From NCBI GenBank assembly GCA_963920575.1, contig OY986971.1, forward strand, positions 4,999,340 through 5,063,339: 64,000 bases of DNA, given 5' to 3'. Within the stretch, counting starts at the first letter, position 1; every line of letters starts with the position of its first letter. Of the stretch, positions 1 through 11,799 are shown in pieces. Source of the DNA: Narthecium ossifragum (Eukaryota; Streptophyta; Magnoliopsida; Dioscoreales; Nartheciaceae). Made by a program: the position numbers and the translations under genes. The notes beneath the pieces are model-generated. The model saw only the letters and a list, made by a program, of their open reading frames with translations. It had not been told where the DNA came from and made no database searches.

Positions 1-11
1 CTTGGGCTGAA

Positions 12-3000
12 ATGACACAGATATTTTTCAACAAGTATTTCCCACAGCACAAAACCAATGCACTTAAGAGACAGATTTCGATCTTCACACAGAAGGATAG
101 TGAAACTCTGTATCAGGCGTGGGAACGATTTAAAGACATGTTGAATTTATGTCCTCATCATGGATATGAAAGTTGGCGTCTTGTTAGTTATTTCTATGAT
201 GGTTTAACTGTTAGAGAACGCCAATTTGTTGAGATTATGTGTAATGGTGAATTTTTGCAAAAAGATCCTGACGCAGCTATTGAGTATTTGACAGAGCTTG
301 CTGAGAAAGCTCATACATGGACTGGACCGAGTGCAACAGAAAATACAAACAGGGCCAGACCACCACTGCAGCAACAAGGTGGAGGAATTTATCAGCTGCG
401 GGAGGAGGATGCACTCAAGGCAAAAGTGGAGAGTCTAACAAGGGAGCTGGAGCTATTAAAGACCAAAGATATGATGGCAGCCCGAACCTCTCCATACAAT
501 GAACCTACAAGGCCGGCTGGGCCATGTGCGATCTGTCAAGGCGCGGACCACCAGATTGATGATTGCCCCACCTATGCTGAGATGAGAGGTGTGTACGACG
601 AGCATTGTAACGCTGTAGGCGGATTCAGGAGGCCATACACTCCCTATTCAGAGACGTATAATCCAGGATGGCGAGAGCATCCAAACTTCAGCTGGAAGTC
701 GAACGCTCCACAGAGCAACGAGCATCATCAACCGCCACCTAATAAGCCTTTTTCTAACCCTCCTTATAATACATCTGGTTTTCCTAGGCCTACATTTAAT
801 GACAATTTACAGGAATTGAAATCTATGATTGTGCAGGAATCTAAGGAAAGGAAGGAGGATATTCAAGAGATCAAGAGCCAGATCACAAAGTTGATCAACT
901 CTTTGAGCGTGCATGAACGAGGGAAGTTCCCAGCTCAACCTCAACAAACGCAGGTATCTAGTGTTGAGCAAAATAATGTGAAGGAGATGAATGCCATAAC
1001 TACAAGAAGCGGGAAGACAACAAAAAGCCCTTCCCAAGAGGCCACCGAATCTCCTATTGCTATTGAAGAAGAGGACCGAATTGAGGAGGACCATATAGAG
1101 ACCAATCATTCAGATGGCCCTACACCAGGTGACTTTCAGGTACGTGTCCCTTTCCCTCAGGCATTGAAATCCACTAAATTTACTATGGAGCCCAACAGTG
1201 AGATTTTGGAGCATCTTCGGCAAGTTAAGGTAAACCTTCCTCTTTTGCATGTTATTAAGCAAATTCCTACATATGCTAAAGTGATTAAAGATTTATGCAC
1301 TATGAAGAGACGACATCATGTAAAGAAAACTGCGTTTTTAACAGAGCAGGTTAGTGCATTGCTTCAGCACAGGATTCCTCCTAAATATAAGGATCCTGGC
1401 TGTCCTACTGTATCTTGTTTCATTGGAGAGCATGAAGTAGGACAAGCTTTATTAGATCTTGGTGCAAGTGTTAATTTGATGCCATATTCTGTTTACTTGC
1501 AACTTGGTTTGGGACAGATTAAGTCGACATCTGTGATCTTGCAATTGGCAGATAGATCCACGAAAACTCCACGAGGAGTAGTTGAGGATGTGCTTGTTCA
1601 AATAGATAAATTTTATTATCCTGTTGATTTCTTAGTCTTGGATACTCAGGCTATAGTAACTGCTGATTCTAGGATTCCCATTATCTTAGGTAGACCGTTT
1701 CTTGCTACTGCTAATGCTATAATTAATTGCAGGAATGGTTTAATGAAGTTAACTTTTGGGAATATGACTTTAGAAATTAATGTTTTTAATGTTGCTAAGC
1801 AGCCTGATGAGGATGATGAATGCCAGCAGACTTACCAGATTGATCTGCTCACTGAAGAGGAGTTTGCTACATCTGAAATTAATTCTCTTGAATTAGATTT
1901 GGATGAAAATGTTGATGTTGATGGTATGTGTAAAAATTTGGAACATTGTTCCTTTGCAGGTCCATGGAATCCAAAGTTTGAAGAACTGCCAGAAAGAGGA
2001 CAGCCACCAACACCATCATCAATAGAGCCGCCCAAACTGGACCTGAAGTTGCTTCCTCAAGGTTTAAAGCACGCCTATCTTGGTCCAGGTGATACATACC
2101 CAGTGATTATTTCTTCAGCATTAACTGCAGAGCAAGGTGAGCAATTACTTAGCATTTTGAATGAGCATAAATCAGCTATTGGATGGAGTATAGCAGATCT
2201 GAAAGGTATTAGTCCCTTGATATGTTCCCATATGATTAATCTTGAACAAGGGGCTGTACCTCGCAGGGATCCTCAGCGTAGGTTGAACCCTACAATGAAA
2301 GAGGTAGTCAAAACTGAAGTGTTGAAATTATTAGATGCAGGGATTATCTACCCCATTGCTGATAGCAAATGGGTGAGCCCTACACAGGTTGTGCCAAAAA
2401 AATCTGGTGTCACTGTTGTTAAAAATGAAAGTGAAGACTTTGTCCCCACTAAATTAGTAACAGGATGGCGTATGTGCATAGATTATAGAAAATTGAATGC
2501 TGCCACCCGTAAGGATCATTTTCCACTGCCTTTTCTAGATCAGATTTTAGAGAGAGTAGCTGGACATCCTTTTTATTGTTTTCTCGACGGTTATTCTGGA
2601 TATTATCAGATTGAGATTGCTTTAGAGGATCAGGAAAAAACTACTTTTACATGTCCTTTTGGTACTTATGCTTTCCGAAGAATGCCATTTGGATTGTGTA
2701 ATGCTCCTGCTACTTTTCAGCGTTGCATGATGAGTATGTTTGCTGATATGATCGAGAAATGTATGGAAGTATATATGGATGACTTGACTGTATTTGGTAA
2801 TACTTTTGATGTATGCTTGCAAAACTTAAAGAGAGTCTTGAGCAGGTGTGAGGAGAAGAACATTGTGCTTAATTGGGAAAAGTGTCACTTCATGGTGCCC
2901 TCAGGCAATGTGTTGGGCCATATTGTCTCTTCCAAAGGCATTGAGGTAGATCGATCAAAAATTGATCTCATCTCAAATCTTCCTGTGCCAAAGACCGTTA

Positions 3001-4937
3001 AAGATGTTAGATCCTTTCTAGGGCATGCTGGTTTTTACAGGAGATTCATTCAAAATTTTTCTGCCATTGCTCGTCCTTTATATAATCTGTTGATAAAGGA
3101 TACCCCTTTTGAGTGGACTATTGATTGTCAGAAGGCTTTTCAAGCCTTGATTGATAACTTGACTTCCGCACCTATTGTGCAACCACCCGATTGGAGTCTT
3201 CCTTTTGAATTGATGTGTGATGCAAGTGATTTTGCTGTGGGAGCTGTTTTAGGACAGCGAAAAGATGGTAAACCTCATGTTATTCATTATGCTAGCCGAA
3301 CCTTGAATAATGCACAGATGAATTATTCTACCACTGAGAAAGAACTATTGGCCATAGTCTTTGCATTAGACAAGTTTCGTGCTTATTTGATTGGTTCTCC
3401 CATTACTATTTTCACTGATCATGCCGCACTTAAGTACCTTCTCGCCAAGAAGGATGCAAAAGCGCGCCTAATTCGTTGGATATTAATCTTACAGAAATTC
3501 GATGTCTCCATCAAAGATAAAAAGGGCGTGGAGAACGTTGTCGCTGATCACCTATCAAGGCTGATGGTGGAAGTAGCGGAAGATGAGCCACCAATCATGG
3601 ATGACTTCCCTGATGAGCAACTCTTTTCAGTTGCAAGACTGCCCTGGTATGCGCACATTGTTAATTACTTAGCGACAGGTGAGATCCCTTCTTTTTGGAG
3701 TGCGCAGGATAAGCGTAGATTTTTTGTTGAGGTAAAGAAATTTTATTGGGATGATCCTTGTCTGTTTAAGTATTGTCCTGACCAGCTTATGCGCCGTTGT
3801 GTCCCTGATTATGAAATCAAAAGCATCATTACATTCTGTCACTCTCATGCATGTGGAGGCCATTTTTCGATGAAAAAGACTGCTGCTAAAATTCTTCAAT
3901 GTGGTTTTTACTGGCCTACTATGTTTCGTGATGTTAATATTTTCTGCAAATCATGTGATAGATGCCTAACACTAGGAGCTTTATCTAGGAGACATATGAT
4001 GCCTTTGAACCCCATTCAAACTGTAGAGATTTTTTATTCTTGGGGTATAGACTTTATGGGACCCTTTCCTTCTTCTTTTGGCTATTTATATATATTGTTG
4101 GCTGTGGAATATGTGTCTAAGTGGGTGGAGGCTATTGCATGTAGGACTAATGATCATTCCACTGTCATCAAGTTTCTTAAACAGCATGTTTTGTCTAGAT
4201 TTGGTACTCCTAGGGTCATTATTAGTGACCAAGGATCCCATTTTTGTAACCACTCTTTTGAGGCTTTGATGCGCAGGTATGGAGTTACACATAAGATTTC
4301 CACTGCTTATCATCCACAGACGAATGGCCAAGCTGAATTAGCCAATAGAGAGATAAAGCAAATCCTGGAGAAGACAGTGAGCCCCAACCGAAAGGACTGG
4401 TCCTTGAGGCTATCAGACGCGTTGTGGGCATATCGCACTGCCTACAAGACTACCCTGGGGATGTCGCCGTTTCGCCTTGTTTATGGAAAACCATGTCATC
4501 TTCCAGTTGAATTAGAACATAAGGCATATTGGGCTATTAAGTCACTAAATCTTACTTTGGATGCTGCAGGTCAGGAACGAAAACTCCAGCTGTCTGAGCT
4601 AGAGGAACTCAGGAACGATGCTTATGAGAGTTCTAGGATTTTCAAGGCAAAGACAAAGGCCTACCATGACAAGAAGATCTTGCGGAAGACGTTTCAAGTC
4701 GGACAGCAAGCTTATCTGTATGACGCACGACTGCATCTTCATCCTGGGAAGCTGAGATCACGCTGGACAGGCCCCTTCACCATTAGCAGAATATTTGAGA
4801 ATGGGGCTGTGGAAGTTGAAGACCCAAAGGATGGGAGGCTGTTTACGGTTAATGGACAGCGTTTGAAACAGATTCCAGAGAAAGCGGACCCTGAGGAGCA
4901 CACCGTTTCTCTCGTAGACCCTGTCTACGAGGGATGA
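12..4937 (+). CDS. Athila gag-pol polyprotein (5' end outside the window)
   Basis: This one uninterrupted frame encodes the particle and replication proteins of the retroelement. The frame is open leftward past this ATG (W-A-E precede it), so residue 1 is not the true start. Gag capsid sequence fills about residues 1-105. A CCHC zinc knuckle (CX2CX4HX4C) lies at 172-185, a coiled, charged linker at 265-295, and NAITTRSGK at 327-335. The aspartic protease has DLGAS at 482-486. RT has the palm motifs [10 protein letters not shown] (858-867) and YMDD (921-924). RNase H starts near [10 protein letters not shown] (1069) and includes [10 protein letters not shown] (1134) and VADHLSR. Integrase has an HHCC-type finger (about 1277-1318) and candidate DDE residues D1347, D1406 and E1442. 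The C-terminus (1560-1641) looks like the usual SH3-like integrase tail. There is no stop or frameshift, so the protein could be functional. Confidence 0.95.
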   Translation: MTQIFFNKYFPQHKTNALKRQISIFTQKDSETLYQAWERFKDMLNLCPHHGYESWRLVSYFYDGLTVRERQFVEIMCNGEFLQKDPDAAIEYLTELAEKAHTWTGPSATENTNRARPPLQQQGGGIYQLREEDALKAKVESLTRELELLKTKDMMAARTSPYNEPTRPAGPCAICQGADHQIDDCPTYAEMRGVYDEHCNAVGGFRRPYTPYSETYNPGWREHPNFSWKSNAPQSNEHHQPPPNKPFSNPPYNTSGFPRPTFNDNLQELKSMIVQESKERKEDIQEIKSQITKLINSLSVHERGKFPAQPQQTQVSSVEQNNVKEMNAITTRSGKTTKSPSQEATESPIAIEEEDRIEEDHIETNHSDGPTPGDFQVRVPFPQALKSTKFTMEPNSEILEHLRQVKVNLPLLHVIKQIPTYAKVIKDLCTMKRRHHVKKTAFLTEQVSALLQHRIPPKYKDPGCPTVSCFIGEHEVGQALLDLGASVNLMPYSVYLQLGLGQIKSTSVILQLADRSTKTPRGVVEDVLVQIDKFYYPVDFLVLDTQAIVTADSRIPIILGRPFLATANAIINCRNGLMKLTFGNMTLEINVFNVAKQPDEDDECQQTYQIDLLTEEEFATSEINSLELDLDENVDVDGMCKNLEHCSFAGPWNPKFEELPERGQPPTPSSIEPPKLDLKLLPQGLKHAYLGPGDTYPVIISSALTAEQGEQLLSILNEHKSAIGWSIADLKGISPLICSHMINLEQGAVPRRDPQRRLNPTMKEVVKTEVLKLLDAGIIYPIADSKWVSPTQVVPKKSGVTVVKNESEDFVPTKLVTGWRMCIDYRKLNAATRKDHFPLPFLDQILERVAGHPFYCFLDGYSGYYQIEIALEDQEKTTFTCPFGTYAFRRMPFGLCNAPATFQRCMMSMFADMIEKCMEVYMDDLTVFGNTFDVCLQNLKRVLSRCEEKNIVLNWEKCHFMVPSGNVLGHIVSSKGIEVDRSKIDLISNLPVPKTVKDVRSFLGHAGFYRRFIQNFSAIARPLYNLLIKDTPFEWTIDCQKAFQALIDNLTSAPIVQPPDWSLPFELMCDASDFAVGAVLGQRKDGKPHVIHYASRTLNNAQMNYSTTEKELLAIVFALDKFRAYLIGSPITIFTDHAALKYLLAKKDAKARLIRWILILQKFDVSIKDKKGVENVVADHLSRLMVEVAEDEPPIMDDFPDEQLFSVARLPWYAHIVNYLATGEIPSFWSAQDKRRFFVEVKKFYWDDPCLFKYCPDQLMRRCVPDYEIKSIITFCHSHACGGHFSMKKTAAKILQCGFYWPTMFRDVNIFCKSCDRCLTLGALSRRHMMPLNPIQTVEIFYSWGIDFMGPFPSSFGYLYILLAVEYVSKWVEAIACRTNDHSTVIKFLKQHVLSRFGTPRVIISDQGSHFCNHSFEALMRRYGVTHKISTAYHPQTNGQAELANREIKQILEKTVSPNRKDWSLRLSDALWAYRTAYKTTLGMSPFRLVYGKPCHLPVELEHKAYWAIKSLNLTLDAAGQERKLQLSELEELRNDAYESSRIFKAKTKAYHDKKILRKTFQVGQQAYLYDARLHLHPGKLRSRWTGPFTISRIFENGAVEVEDPKDGRLFTVNGQRLKQIPEKADPEEHTVSLVDPVYEG

Positions 4938-5230
4938 TATTTCTCCTATCTATCATTTCCCTTTTTGATTAGGATAGTTTGTTTAAGTTTGTTTGCTTTT
5001 GTTTTCATTTGTTTTTGTTTGCTCTTATTTCTTAGGATGTTGGACCACCGTTTGCCTTGCTTGAGGAATTCGACCACTATTCTGGAGATGAGAAATTCGG
5101 CCACCATGAGGAGCCTTGAGGAGATAATCGATATTCTGTCAGGTGGCCTCGCTCTTATTTCGATTTCCTATTTTTCTGTTATATATGAAAATTCAGCCAA
5201 CACCCTTCTGCTTATTTACATGATTAGCAC

Positions 5231-5270
5231 ACATTGAGGACAATGTGAATTTCAGGTTGGGGGGTGTAGG
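5231..5270 (+). promoter_or_regulatory. Hairpin and internal PPT-like tract
   Basis: ACATTG and CAATGT (5231-5246) form perfect arms around AGGA. They are followed by GGTTGGGGGGTGTAGG at 5255-5270. This tract shares GGTTGGGGGGTG with the true PPT at 6157-6168. It may be a second plus-strand priming site or a relic of an older LTR boundary. Confidence 0.55.
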
Positions 5271-5608
5271 CATGCATGACCTTATGCATGCTACCTTATT
5301 GAGTTTAATAGTGTTGAATTAATTATGTTATTAGAAATTGTACATGAGCTGAAATTTTTATGCTTATTATGCATGTTGCTTTCATATGGATTGACCAATA
5401 CATTGATTGCATGCGTGATAACCTGAACGTATAACATCATGTGATCCACACACGAACACTTCATGTGCAGTGGTAATTATACTCACTAGAGGAATGAGCA
5501 TGCTATTGTCCATCGAGACCATGATTTCAACATTAGCTAGTGTTGAGTATTGCATGCAGAAAAAAAAAAACAGAAAAAGTTCTGGAGCTTGATAAAGCTG
5601 TGCCTAAA

Positions 5609-5800
5609 CAACTATTAAGTGATCTACTGAGTAACCGGGTGTTCTTGCCTCAGGAAGCGGGGAGCTCGCGTAAAAAGGTAGAACCACTTATAGCGAAAAA
5701 AAAAAAAAACTACTAAGTGTTTTGCTAAGTAACCGGGTCTCTGCGCCTCAAGAAGCGGAGAGTGCTCGCGTAAAAAGGCAAAATGTCTGATAGTTGAAAA
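5609..5800 (+). repeat. Two-copy tandem repeat of about 100 bp
   Basis: Copies at about 5609-5700 and 5710-5800 share AAGTAACCGGGT-like and GCTCGCGTAAAAAGG cores, separated by poly-A. They lie in the 3' noncoding region of the Athila element. Confidence 0.8.
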
Positions 5801-6156
5801 GAACAAAACAAAGAAAGAGCATGCTATACTTAAAGTGCGAGGGTTGGATGATTGGTCATGAAGATAGTAGTGTTTTTGGACTAATGGTGGGTAGAAGTTG
5901 CTTCTGCACGTAACATTTATTTGTCACGTCACATGTGTTCTTCTGGATGGTGATTAGCATGTTTTGATGTGTAGAAGTTGATTTCATATGTTGGTAGTAT
6001 GTGTATGAGTATAAGAAGTTTTCATGCTCTGTACTGTATGAAACACTATTGACTTGATAAGCTAGAATTTTTATCATGCTTGTCTACATCCTTGAACCGT
6101 TAGTGTGCTTAATTATATTCTATGCGCTTTGAATTGCTAGAGACTAGCAATAAGCT

Positions 6157-6168
6157 GGTTGGGGGGTG
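6157..6168 (+). promoter_or_regulatory. Polypurine tract of the Athila element
   Basis: GGTTGGGGGGTG lies immediately before the LTR start TGATGAG at 6169. This is the expected position of the plus-strand primer. Confidence 0.85.
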
Positions 6169-6535
6169 TGATGAGTGCATGAAAGTGCACTCTGAACAAC
6201 CTTAAAACCATCTCAATTGCTAGATTATTATCCTTAATCAGCATCTTTATTACTATTTTTATATCTATATGTTGCTTCACATGGTTGTTTGGAAAATGCA
6301 GGAAATTGGAGCTAAAAGAAGCTGAAAAGAGTATATGGATCAACTTCAACAATTAATCTGTACCTTCTCATGAAGAATCAGATGATGTGCCATATATGGT
6401 TGGAAAGCTCTTGAAGTCTAGATTCTGGGGAATTTTACGGTTCGTGATTTCGAGTTTCCTAGAAGAAGTTACGGCAATTTCAGTACCGATGCGCAGTCTG
6501 AATGGCAGAAAGGAAAATAAGCTGGAAGTCCGAGC

Positions 6536-6835
6536 GATCCGCCGATCGATCGGACCTGACAAAATCGTGACAGAACATGCGTTATTTGGCTGAATATGAT
6601 CCGATCGATCGGACTTGGGAATTAAAGGGTGACAGAACGTATGCTTTTTAGAGGAGCAGAGTTCGATCGATCCGTCCATCGATCGAACTCGGGAAGAGCC
6701 AGAGACGAAGGATTTTTACGAAATCGATCGATCCGACTCCCTCAGTCCGATCGATCGGACTCGGGCGTAAATAGAAGATTGGAGATTTCAAGAGACCGAT
6801 CGATCCAACATCCCGAGAAGGATCGATCGGACTTG
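6536..6835 (+). repeat. U3 array of GATCGATC dyads
   Basis: About five units each pair two GATCGATC cores as an inverted repeat. GTTCGATCGAT and ATCGATCGAAC are perfect 11-bp arms around 6 nt near 6660-6688. CCGATCGATCC and GGATCGATCGG are perfect 11-bp arms near 6799-6834. Cores are often followed by GGACTYGG. The array lies 60-360 bp upstream of the TATA box. Confidence 0.85.
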
Positions 6836-6890
6836 CCCAGTGACGAAAATCAACGGTTTTGATTAACCGAGTTTACTAATTCTTGGACCC

Positions 6891-6898
6891 TATAAATA
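6891..6898 (+). promoter_or_regulatory. LTR TATA box
   Basis: TATAAATA within the 3' LTR is conserved in the solo LTR copy at 13897-13904. It is the likely Pol II core promoter, so transcription would start about 30 bp downstream. Confidence 0.7.
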
Positions 6899-7228
6899 GG
6901 AAACTTAGGGCTAATGAAGGGGGACTTCTTGGACGTTTTTGGAGGCTCTTTTCAGGAGTTTTTCAAGAGGAAAAGGATGGAGACATCTCCATCTATGGCC
7001 GAGTAATCCGCGGGCATGGCGGACGGATGATCTAGCGAGGATTAGGGTTTCTTCTCCAACGATGGTTCATGTTTTTGATCTTTATTGTTAAACTCTTCTT
7101 ATGTATTGGATCTTCACAGATTGTTTGTGGTTAAACATTATTATAAATCCTGTCATGCTTCTTTTATGATATTGTGATCCCATAGTTATCTCCTTCAATT
7201 CTCCTACCGAGTCTCGTGAAACCTTTGC

Positions 7229-7435
7229 TATACATTGCCCGTAGTGACAGCTGGTATTGTATATTCTTAGGGATCTGGTTAGATAAGGTTGGGGCTCTAT
7301 ACCGAGAGATCTTTGCTATGCATTGCCGATTGTGAGAGTTGGTATTGTGTATTCTTAGGGATCTGGTTAGAGTTAGGGCTTTGTCCCGATGAACTTTTGC
7401 TGCGCGTTGCCTGAAGTGACAACCGGTATCGTGTA
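7229..7435 (+). repeat. Leader array of three 11-bp hairpins with 13-nt loops
   Basis: The three stems are 7229-7239/7253-7263, 7317-7327/7341-7351 and 7401-7411/7425-7435. Each has 11 pairs including G·U, one T×T mismatch at the same place, and a 13-nt loop containing GTGACA or GTGAGA. Stem bases differ between units but pairing is kept. Linkers share TATTCTTAGG. The same array occurs in the solo LTR from 14236. Confidence 0.75.
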
Positions 7436-7843
7436 TTCTTAGGTTTGGTTGGATGAAGTTAGAACTATAAAAAGGAAGAACCAATCATAGGAAGAGACAT
7501 TTATATATTTTATCAGATTCATAATTCTTTATCTTCCGGTTAAGGTGATTGGGATGTGAATCCCTTAACTGAGTATTATATGGACCATTGAGAAGAGAAG
7601 AGCCTAAATCCGAGTGAAGTGATTCCTGAAGCCTAGCCTCATTCAAATCCTGATTTATTTCGTTAACTTTATTTTACCATTACATCTTCGATCTATTTTC
7701 TTAACTTTCATCGCTCTTGATTGTTTTTAATTCATTGTTATCTGTGTTTCTGGATCTTTCCTGCTTGTCTCTCTGTGGGATTCGACCTCTCTTATGCTGT
7801 ACTGCACCGCGACCGCTGTGCGTGACACATTTGAGCGACATCA

Positions 7844-10584
7844 ATACCTTCGAGAGCACCTATCACCTCCGCCGAAGCCAGATCCGCTGGAGGACCTGCG
7901 TGAACCCCCTGGGCGGTATTAACCTTGCGCCGTGTTTTCCTGGCACCTTTAGACAGCCCCATGGCTGGAAGAGCAATGATCACTCGCTCCTTCAAAGAAG
8001 CTGGCTGGTCCAAGGAAGAACCATTACTTGGATTCAAGACCCTTCGCGCCGGCTGGCCTGGAGAAGGATCGTCGCTAGGATGGGAGGCCTTTCGCTTCTT
8101 GACTGCTCGACGAGGTTGAACAGGTTTCTCTTGGGAAGAAAGCTTGCTGGCAGCACCCTAAGATCAATGGAAAGTAGAGATACGAGGTCAAGGAAACCCA
8201 AACGGAATGCAGGAAGATAAAACAAAAAAAAAGGGAGTTAAACTGAGGAGGAAATGAGAAGCAACCAGCGACTTCCCCACCTCTGTTTTCTTCTCTCTTC
8301 TCTTTCTCCCCGCTGCTGTCTCCCGTTGTTCCTCTCCATCGTTTCTACACACCTAGCAGGGAACCCATAAGCAGGGCATGACGAAGGAGAAGAAGAAAGG
8401 CATACAAGCAGGTATATAAAGGCAACAATATTACAGTTATTTGGGCAGAGCAAGATCGACAACACCACCATTGTCTAGCAAAAAAAAATGCAAGCACCAT
8501 GGGTTGCTCGGTGAACCCATAAACGGAACATACCCAGCCATTTCCCTGTTAAAGAAAAAGAAACAGAGAAAGAAGAGGAGGGCTACATACGCGGTATATC
8601 AAGAAAAATAGAGAACATGTTCAGCAGGTTTGTAGCAAGTTCTACTAATGGCAGATATGGGTACAACTCCATCAAAGAGAGCATAGGCTTGTAGCAGTGT
8701 AAAAAAAAAAAGGAGACGTGGGTCGAGCAAGAAAAACAGGAAGCAGAAGGAAGAGAAGGATAAAAAAAAAAGAAGAAATGGTACCTCTCGGATGGTTGCT
8801 GTTTTCTTCAAGTTAGAAAAAATGTTCCAGCTTTGCCTCAGATCTTTCCCAAAAACAGCCCAGAAGGTCCGCTGAGATTTGTCGAGAGCGTCGATCCTAT
8901 TAGATGTTTCCTCGGCATTTGCACCACGTATGGATTCCCAGTAGTCAGAAATAATAACACTGCGATAGGAAAGGTCCTGCCTCTCCTCAAGTGACAACAG
9001 GCTATGAAGATCCCCACGGCGTAACATCGGCACCGTTTCAGTAAAAAATCCACGTGTCCGCTCCACCCACCACATCGTCCAAGAATGGGAAAGTCTCCCA
9101 ACACGGTCATCGGGGGGAATCAAGAACTTCGCATCTATCCGCATCAGATGATCCCAATGCGCAAGCATGACCCCATAACAACGCTCCTCCAAAGGATGTC
9201 GCAGGCCCACTTTGGGGACACCTTGGTCAAGTCCAAATTGTCGTGCGGAGTGGTGGGGGTTGTAAGGCTCAGAATACATAACCGAAGTTGCAGAAACCAG
9301 CCTCAAGGGGAGCATGCCTCGGCGTATAGAGATGGCAAAACGCTCGGCCTTGCGAGAATTAAAACCCTTCACAACATGCCACTCTGCGTCCTGTACTCCC
9401 CACAAAAACGGCCTAAGAAAGAAATTCCCCTTGACGTCGAGTCGGCTTCTGGCATCCGAAGCGGAGAAACTTCTGGGAATACGAAACATCAGGTGTTTCA
9501 AATCCGGCATGCTGGCCTTCCTGCATTCGATATCTGGGAGCTCCCATAATGGACTTATGCTGCTCAGGTAGACCCCTCGGAGATATCGATATGCCCAACC
9601 CATGAGCAAATGAATGGCCCAACTCGTGCTCGCAAAGCCAAGTCCGACAGGATGTAAGCTCATTACTCTCAAACCCCTGTAAAGGGAGCACAATGCCATT
9701 GGGGCCAATGAATACGCTCGTCCCATGGCCATCAAACTAGCTGGAACAAAAACCCCAGGGCGAATGCAAGGCTCTGAATTTGGAACAACAAAGTAACATA
9801 TCCAAATAGAAAGAAAACCTGCCGTGTACACTTTGTCATCAAAAGCAGTGCGGGGACTGAAGCCCTCACCCTTGTAAAAGTGTTGCACCCATTCTTTAAA
9901 AGAGACCTTGTCTCGACCTTCAGCCAATTCTTCCCATATCTTCAGGAGATGGTATGCTGCAGAAGGGTAAGGAGGCACGTCTGCATTACATTCTCCACTG
10001 GTCGGTACACTCTCTTCATCAGGAAGGTACTCATCATACATGTCTCCTATGATAGAAAAGCCGCCAAGATGAAACATGTTCGAGAGAGACACCGTCATCT
10101 CTCCATGCTGGAACACGAATGTATTCGTCTCTGGGTTCCACCTTTCCACCAAGCTGCGAAAGAGTTGCTCGTCGATGGAGTACCGACCCAGTGAACAAAA
10201 AACCGCACCATAGATCCCTGACTTGCGGAAATTCATAGACTCTGTCTTCATAACATCCCGACCCCATCCCAGGTATCCAGTAGAGGGTTCATAAAGTCGG
10301 TGCTTGTAGTTCGCCCAATCCAGCCCTTCAGAGATAAGTCGATTGGCGAGACATGAAAGCGGCATTGGCGTCGGACCGGTCGCTATTGGTGAAAGCAATA
10401 CGGCAGCGAAATGGGGCCATTTAGTGTCTTGAAAAACATCCCGCTGCTCAATCCTTCCTTCAGCGACGTCACAAGGTTTGGTATACGACTCCTCGCTTTC
10501 ATTCTTGACGACGAATATTTTTGATCGAGCCAGCTGCCTCAAAGGAGTATATGCTTCAACGTCTTTTGAAGATGAGTTTGACAT
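7844..10584 (-). CDS. Plant mobile domain (PMD, aminotransferase-like) protein, 3' end cut by an LTR insertion
   Basis: Exon 1 is 10584-8785 (600 codons, starting MSNSSS). Its donor is GAG|GTACCA. The acceptor CTTAG lies before 8157, and exon 2 continues in the same phase until the Athila LTR at 7844. The signature ERWNPETNTFVFQHGEMT (about residues 147-164) is typical of PMD domains, which occur in MAIN/MAIL proteins and in transposons. Exon 2 encodes a basic tail with KKRK, a possible nuclear signal. The upstream in-frame ATG at 10623 is less likely. After the insertion the frame reads into the LTR and stops at 7792, so a chimeric 721-residue product is conceivable. The biochemical role of PMD proteins is uncertain. 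Context suggests a transposon-borne copy, antisense to a Tat-type element. Confidence 0.75.
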
Positions 10585-11733
10585 TTTGCTGAAAAGGATG
10601 AGAGGAAAATGAAACAGCAGCATATATCAACACACAGTAGAAAGGAAAGAAAGGAAAAAATAAACAGGCAAGCAAAGCACAAAGAAGCAGAGAAAAGAGG
10701 TGAGTTAGAGTAAAAAAAAAAAAAAAAAAACCAGAGCATGGCTCGACGGATGCCCACACCGCCGCCCAGCGATCCGGCAAGGGTGAAACCTCGCGCCGGC
10801 GATGGCCCCCTTCAATACAACCTGTCTCCCATTTCCGTCCAAGCCCAAGCTTCCGTCGGACTTCCATCTCTTCCCCCGGCGAAGGCCAACACAGCGCCGT
10901 CCCTCTTTTCCGTTCCGTCAAGGAGGGACTCCTCTGCGAGCTTGACATCAAGCCACACCCTCTGCTCTTGGTTTCCGCCACCAAAGTTTGGTTGGAGATC
11001 TTTAGCATGCCGGCGGCAGCTTTCCTTCCTTCAGTCCACGACTCCTGCAAGCATGCCGTCAGCCGTTCTCATGAACCCATTGCGCCAGACTTGCTGCTCC
11101 CGCTGTGCCGGACACACTTCTACCATGCACCACTTCAGCACCCATGGCCCTGCACCACTTCAGCACCCATGGCGTTACAAATGAAGGGCACCATGCCACT
11201 CCAACTCAACACCGATGGCTACCACGACAGAGAACCAATGGCTTCGGCGCTGGACTTCCAAAAAGCAGAGGAAAGAACATGCCAATGATGGAGACGCCAT
11301 GTCCGACCATGCTTCAAAGACTACTGCTTGCTTCCGGCCAGCAAGGGCCAAACAAGGTGTCAAAGAAGGTGAAACCCATACTTGGCGTTGAGCAAGGACA
11401 AGAGCCAAACAAAAAAAAAAAAGAGAAGGAAAGAATACAGCGACACATATGCGAAGAAGAGAAGAAAAAAAAAAAAAAGTTGCAGAGAAATAACGATTGG
11501 AGAAGAGAAAAGGAACCTGACAAAGTTCTAGATCTCCTCTACATCCTTCCGCTGCAAAATCTTGAGGAAGGGATGGGATCCAATATTCCTCCGGCAAAAG
11601 CCCTTGAAAAAAAAATAAATAACATATATGCCTAAACCCTAGGGCTCTATACAGGGGGACACATAGATGGATGGAAGAAATCCTTCCTTTCTGAGAATGC
11701 TTGGCCATGTATATACATGCATAGCCAACTACA

Positions 11734-11765
<32 letters not shown>

Positions 11766-11799
11766 GGGGATGTGTCTGCTTGTCTTCTCAAAAAAAAAA

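Larger units (their letters stand above)
4938..6168 (+). other. Athila 3' noncoding region between pol and LTR
   Basis: This 1.2-kb stretch has no convincing gene. A 90-codon ORF at 4965-5237 starts with a hydrophobic run but lacks any env feature and is probably chance. The region carries a hairpin plus an extra PPT-like tract (5231-5270), a two-copy tandem repeat (5609-5800), AT-rich spacer and the true PPT before the LTR. Many Athila elements have an env-like ORF here. This one does not. Confidence 0.8.
1..7843 (+). mobile_element. Athila-type Ty3/gypsy LTR retrotransposon, 3' portion
   Basis: The order gag, protease, RT, RNase H, integrase, long 3' noncoding region, polypurine tract and LTR marks a Ty3/gypsy element. 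The gag-proximal motif NAITTRSGK and the protease motif DLGAS point to the Athila lineage. The 5' LTR and start of gag lie left of the window. The element ends at 7843 with CATCA, matching the LTR start TGATG at 6169. The next five bases, ATACC, should be one copy of the target duplication, but the partner is outside. It interrupts exon 2 of a minus-strand PMD gene. The intact frame and near-identity to the solo LTR at 13048 suggest a recent insertion. Confidence 0.93.
6169..7843 (+). repeat. 3' LTR of the Athila element (1675 bp)
   Basis: It starts TGATGAGTGC and ends GACATCA, with 5-bp inverted ends TGATG/CATCA. It aligns throughout with the solo LTR at 13048-14847 with few substitutions. 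It lacks about 125 bp of the GATCGATC array present there. U3 holds the dyad array (6536-6835) and a TATA box (6891). The leader (R/U5) holds the three-hairpin array (7229-7435). Confidence 0.93.

Noticed and set aside
4965..5237. 90-codon ORF after pol as an env-like gene
   Set aside because: Only one hydrophobic stretch, no env-like features, and the region around it is typical noncoding Athila 3' sequence.
10738..11184. Plus-strand Pro/Ser-rich ORF as a gene
   Set aside because: GC-rich low-complexity translation, no domain, and probably opposite to the promoter or 5' UTR of the PMD gene.
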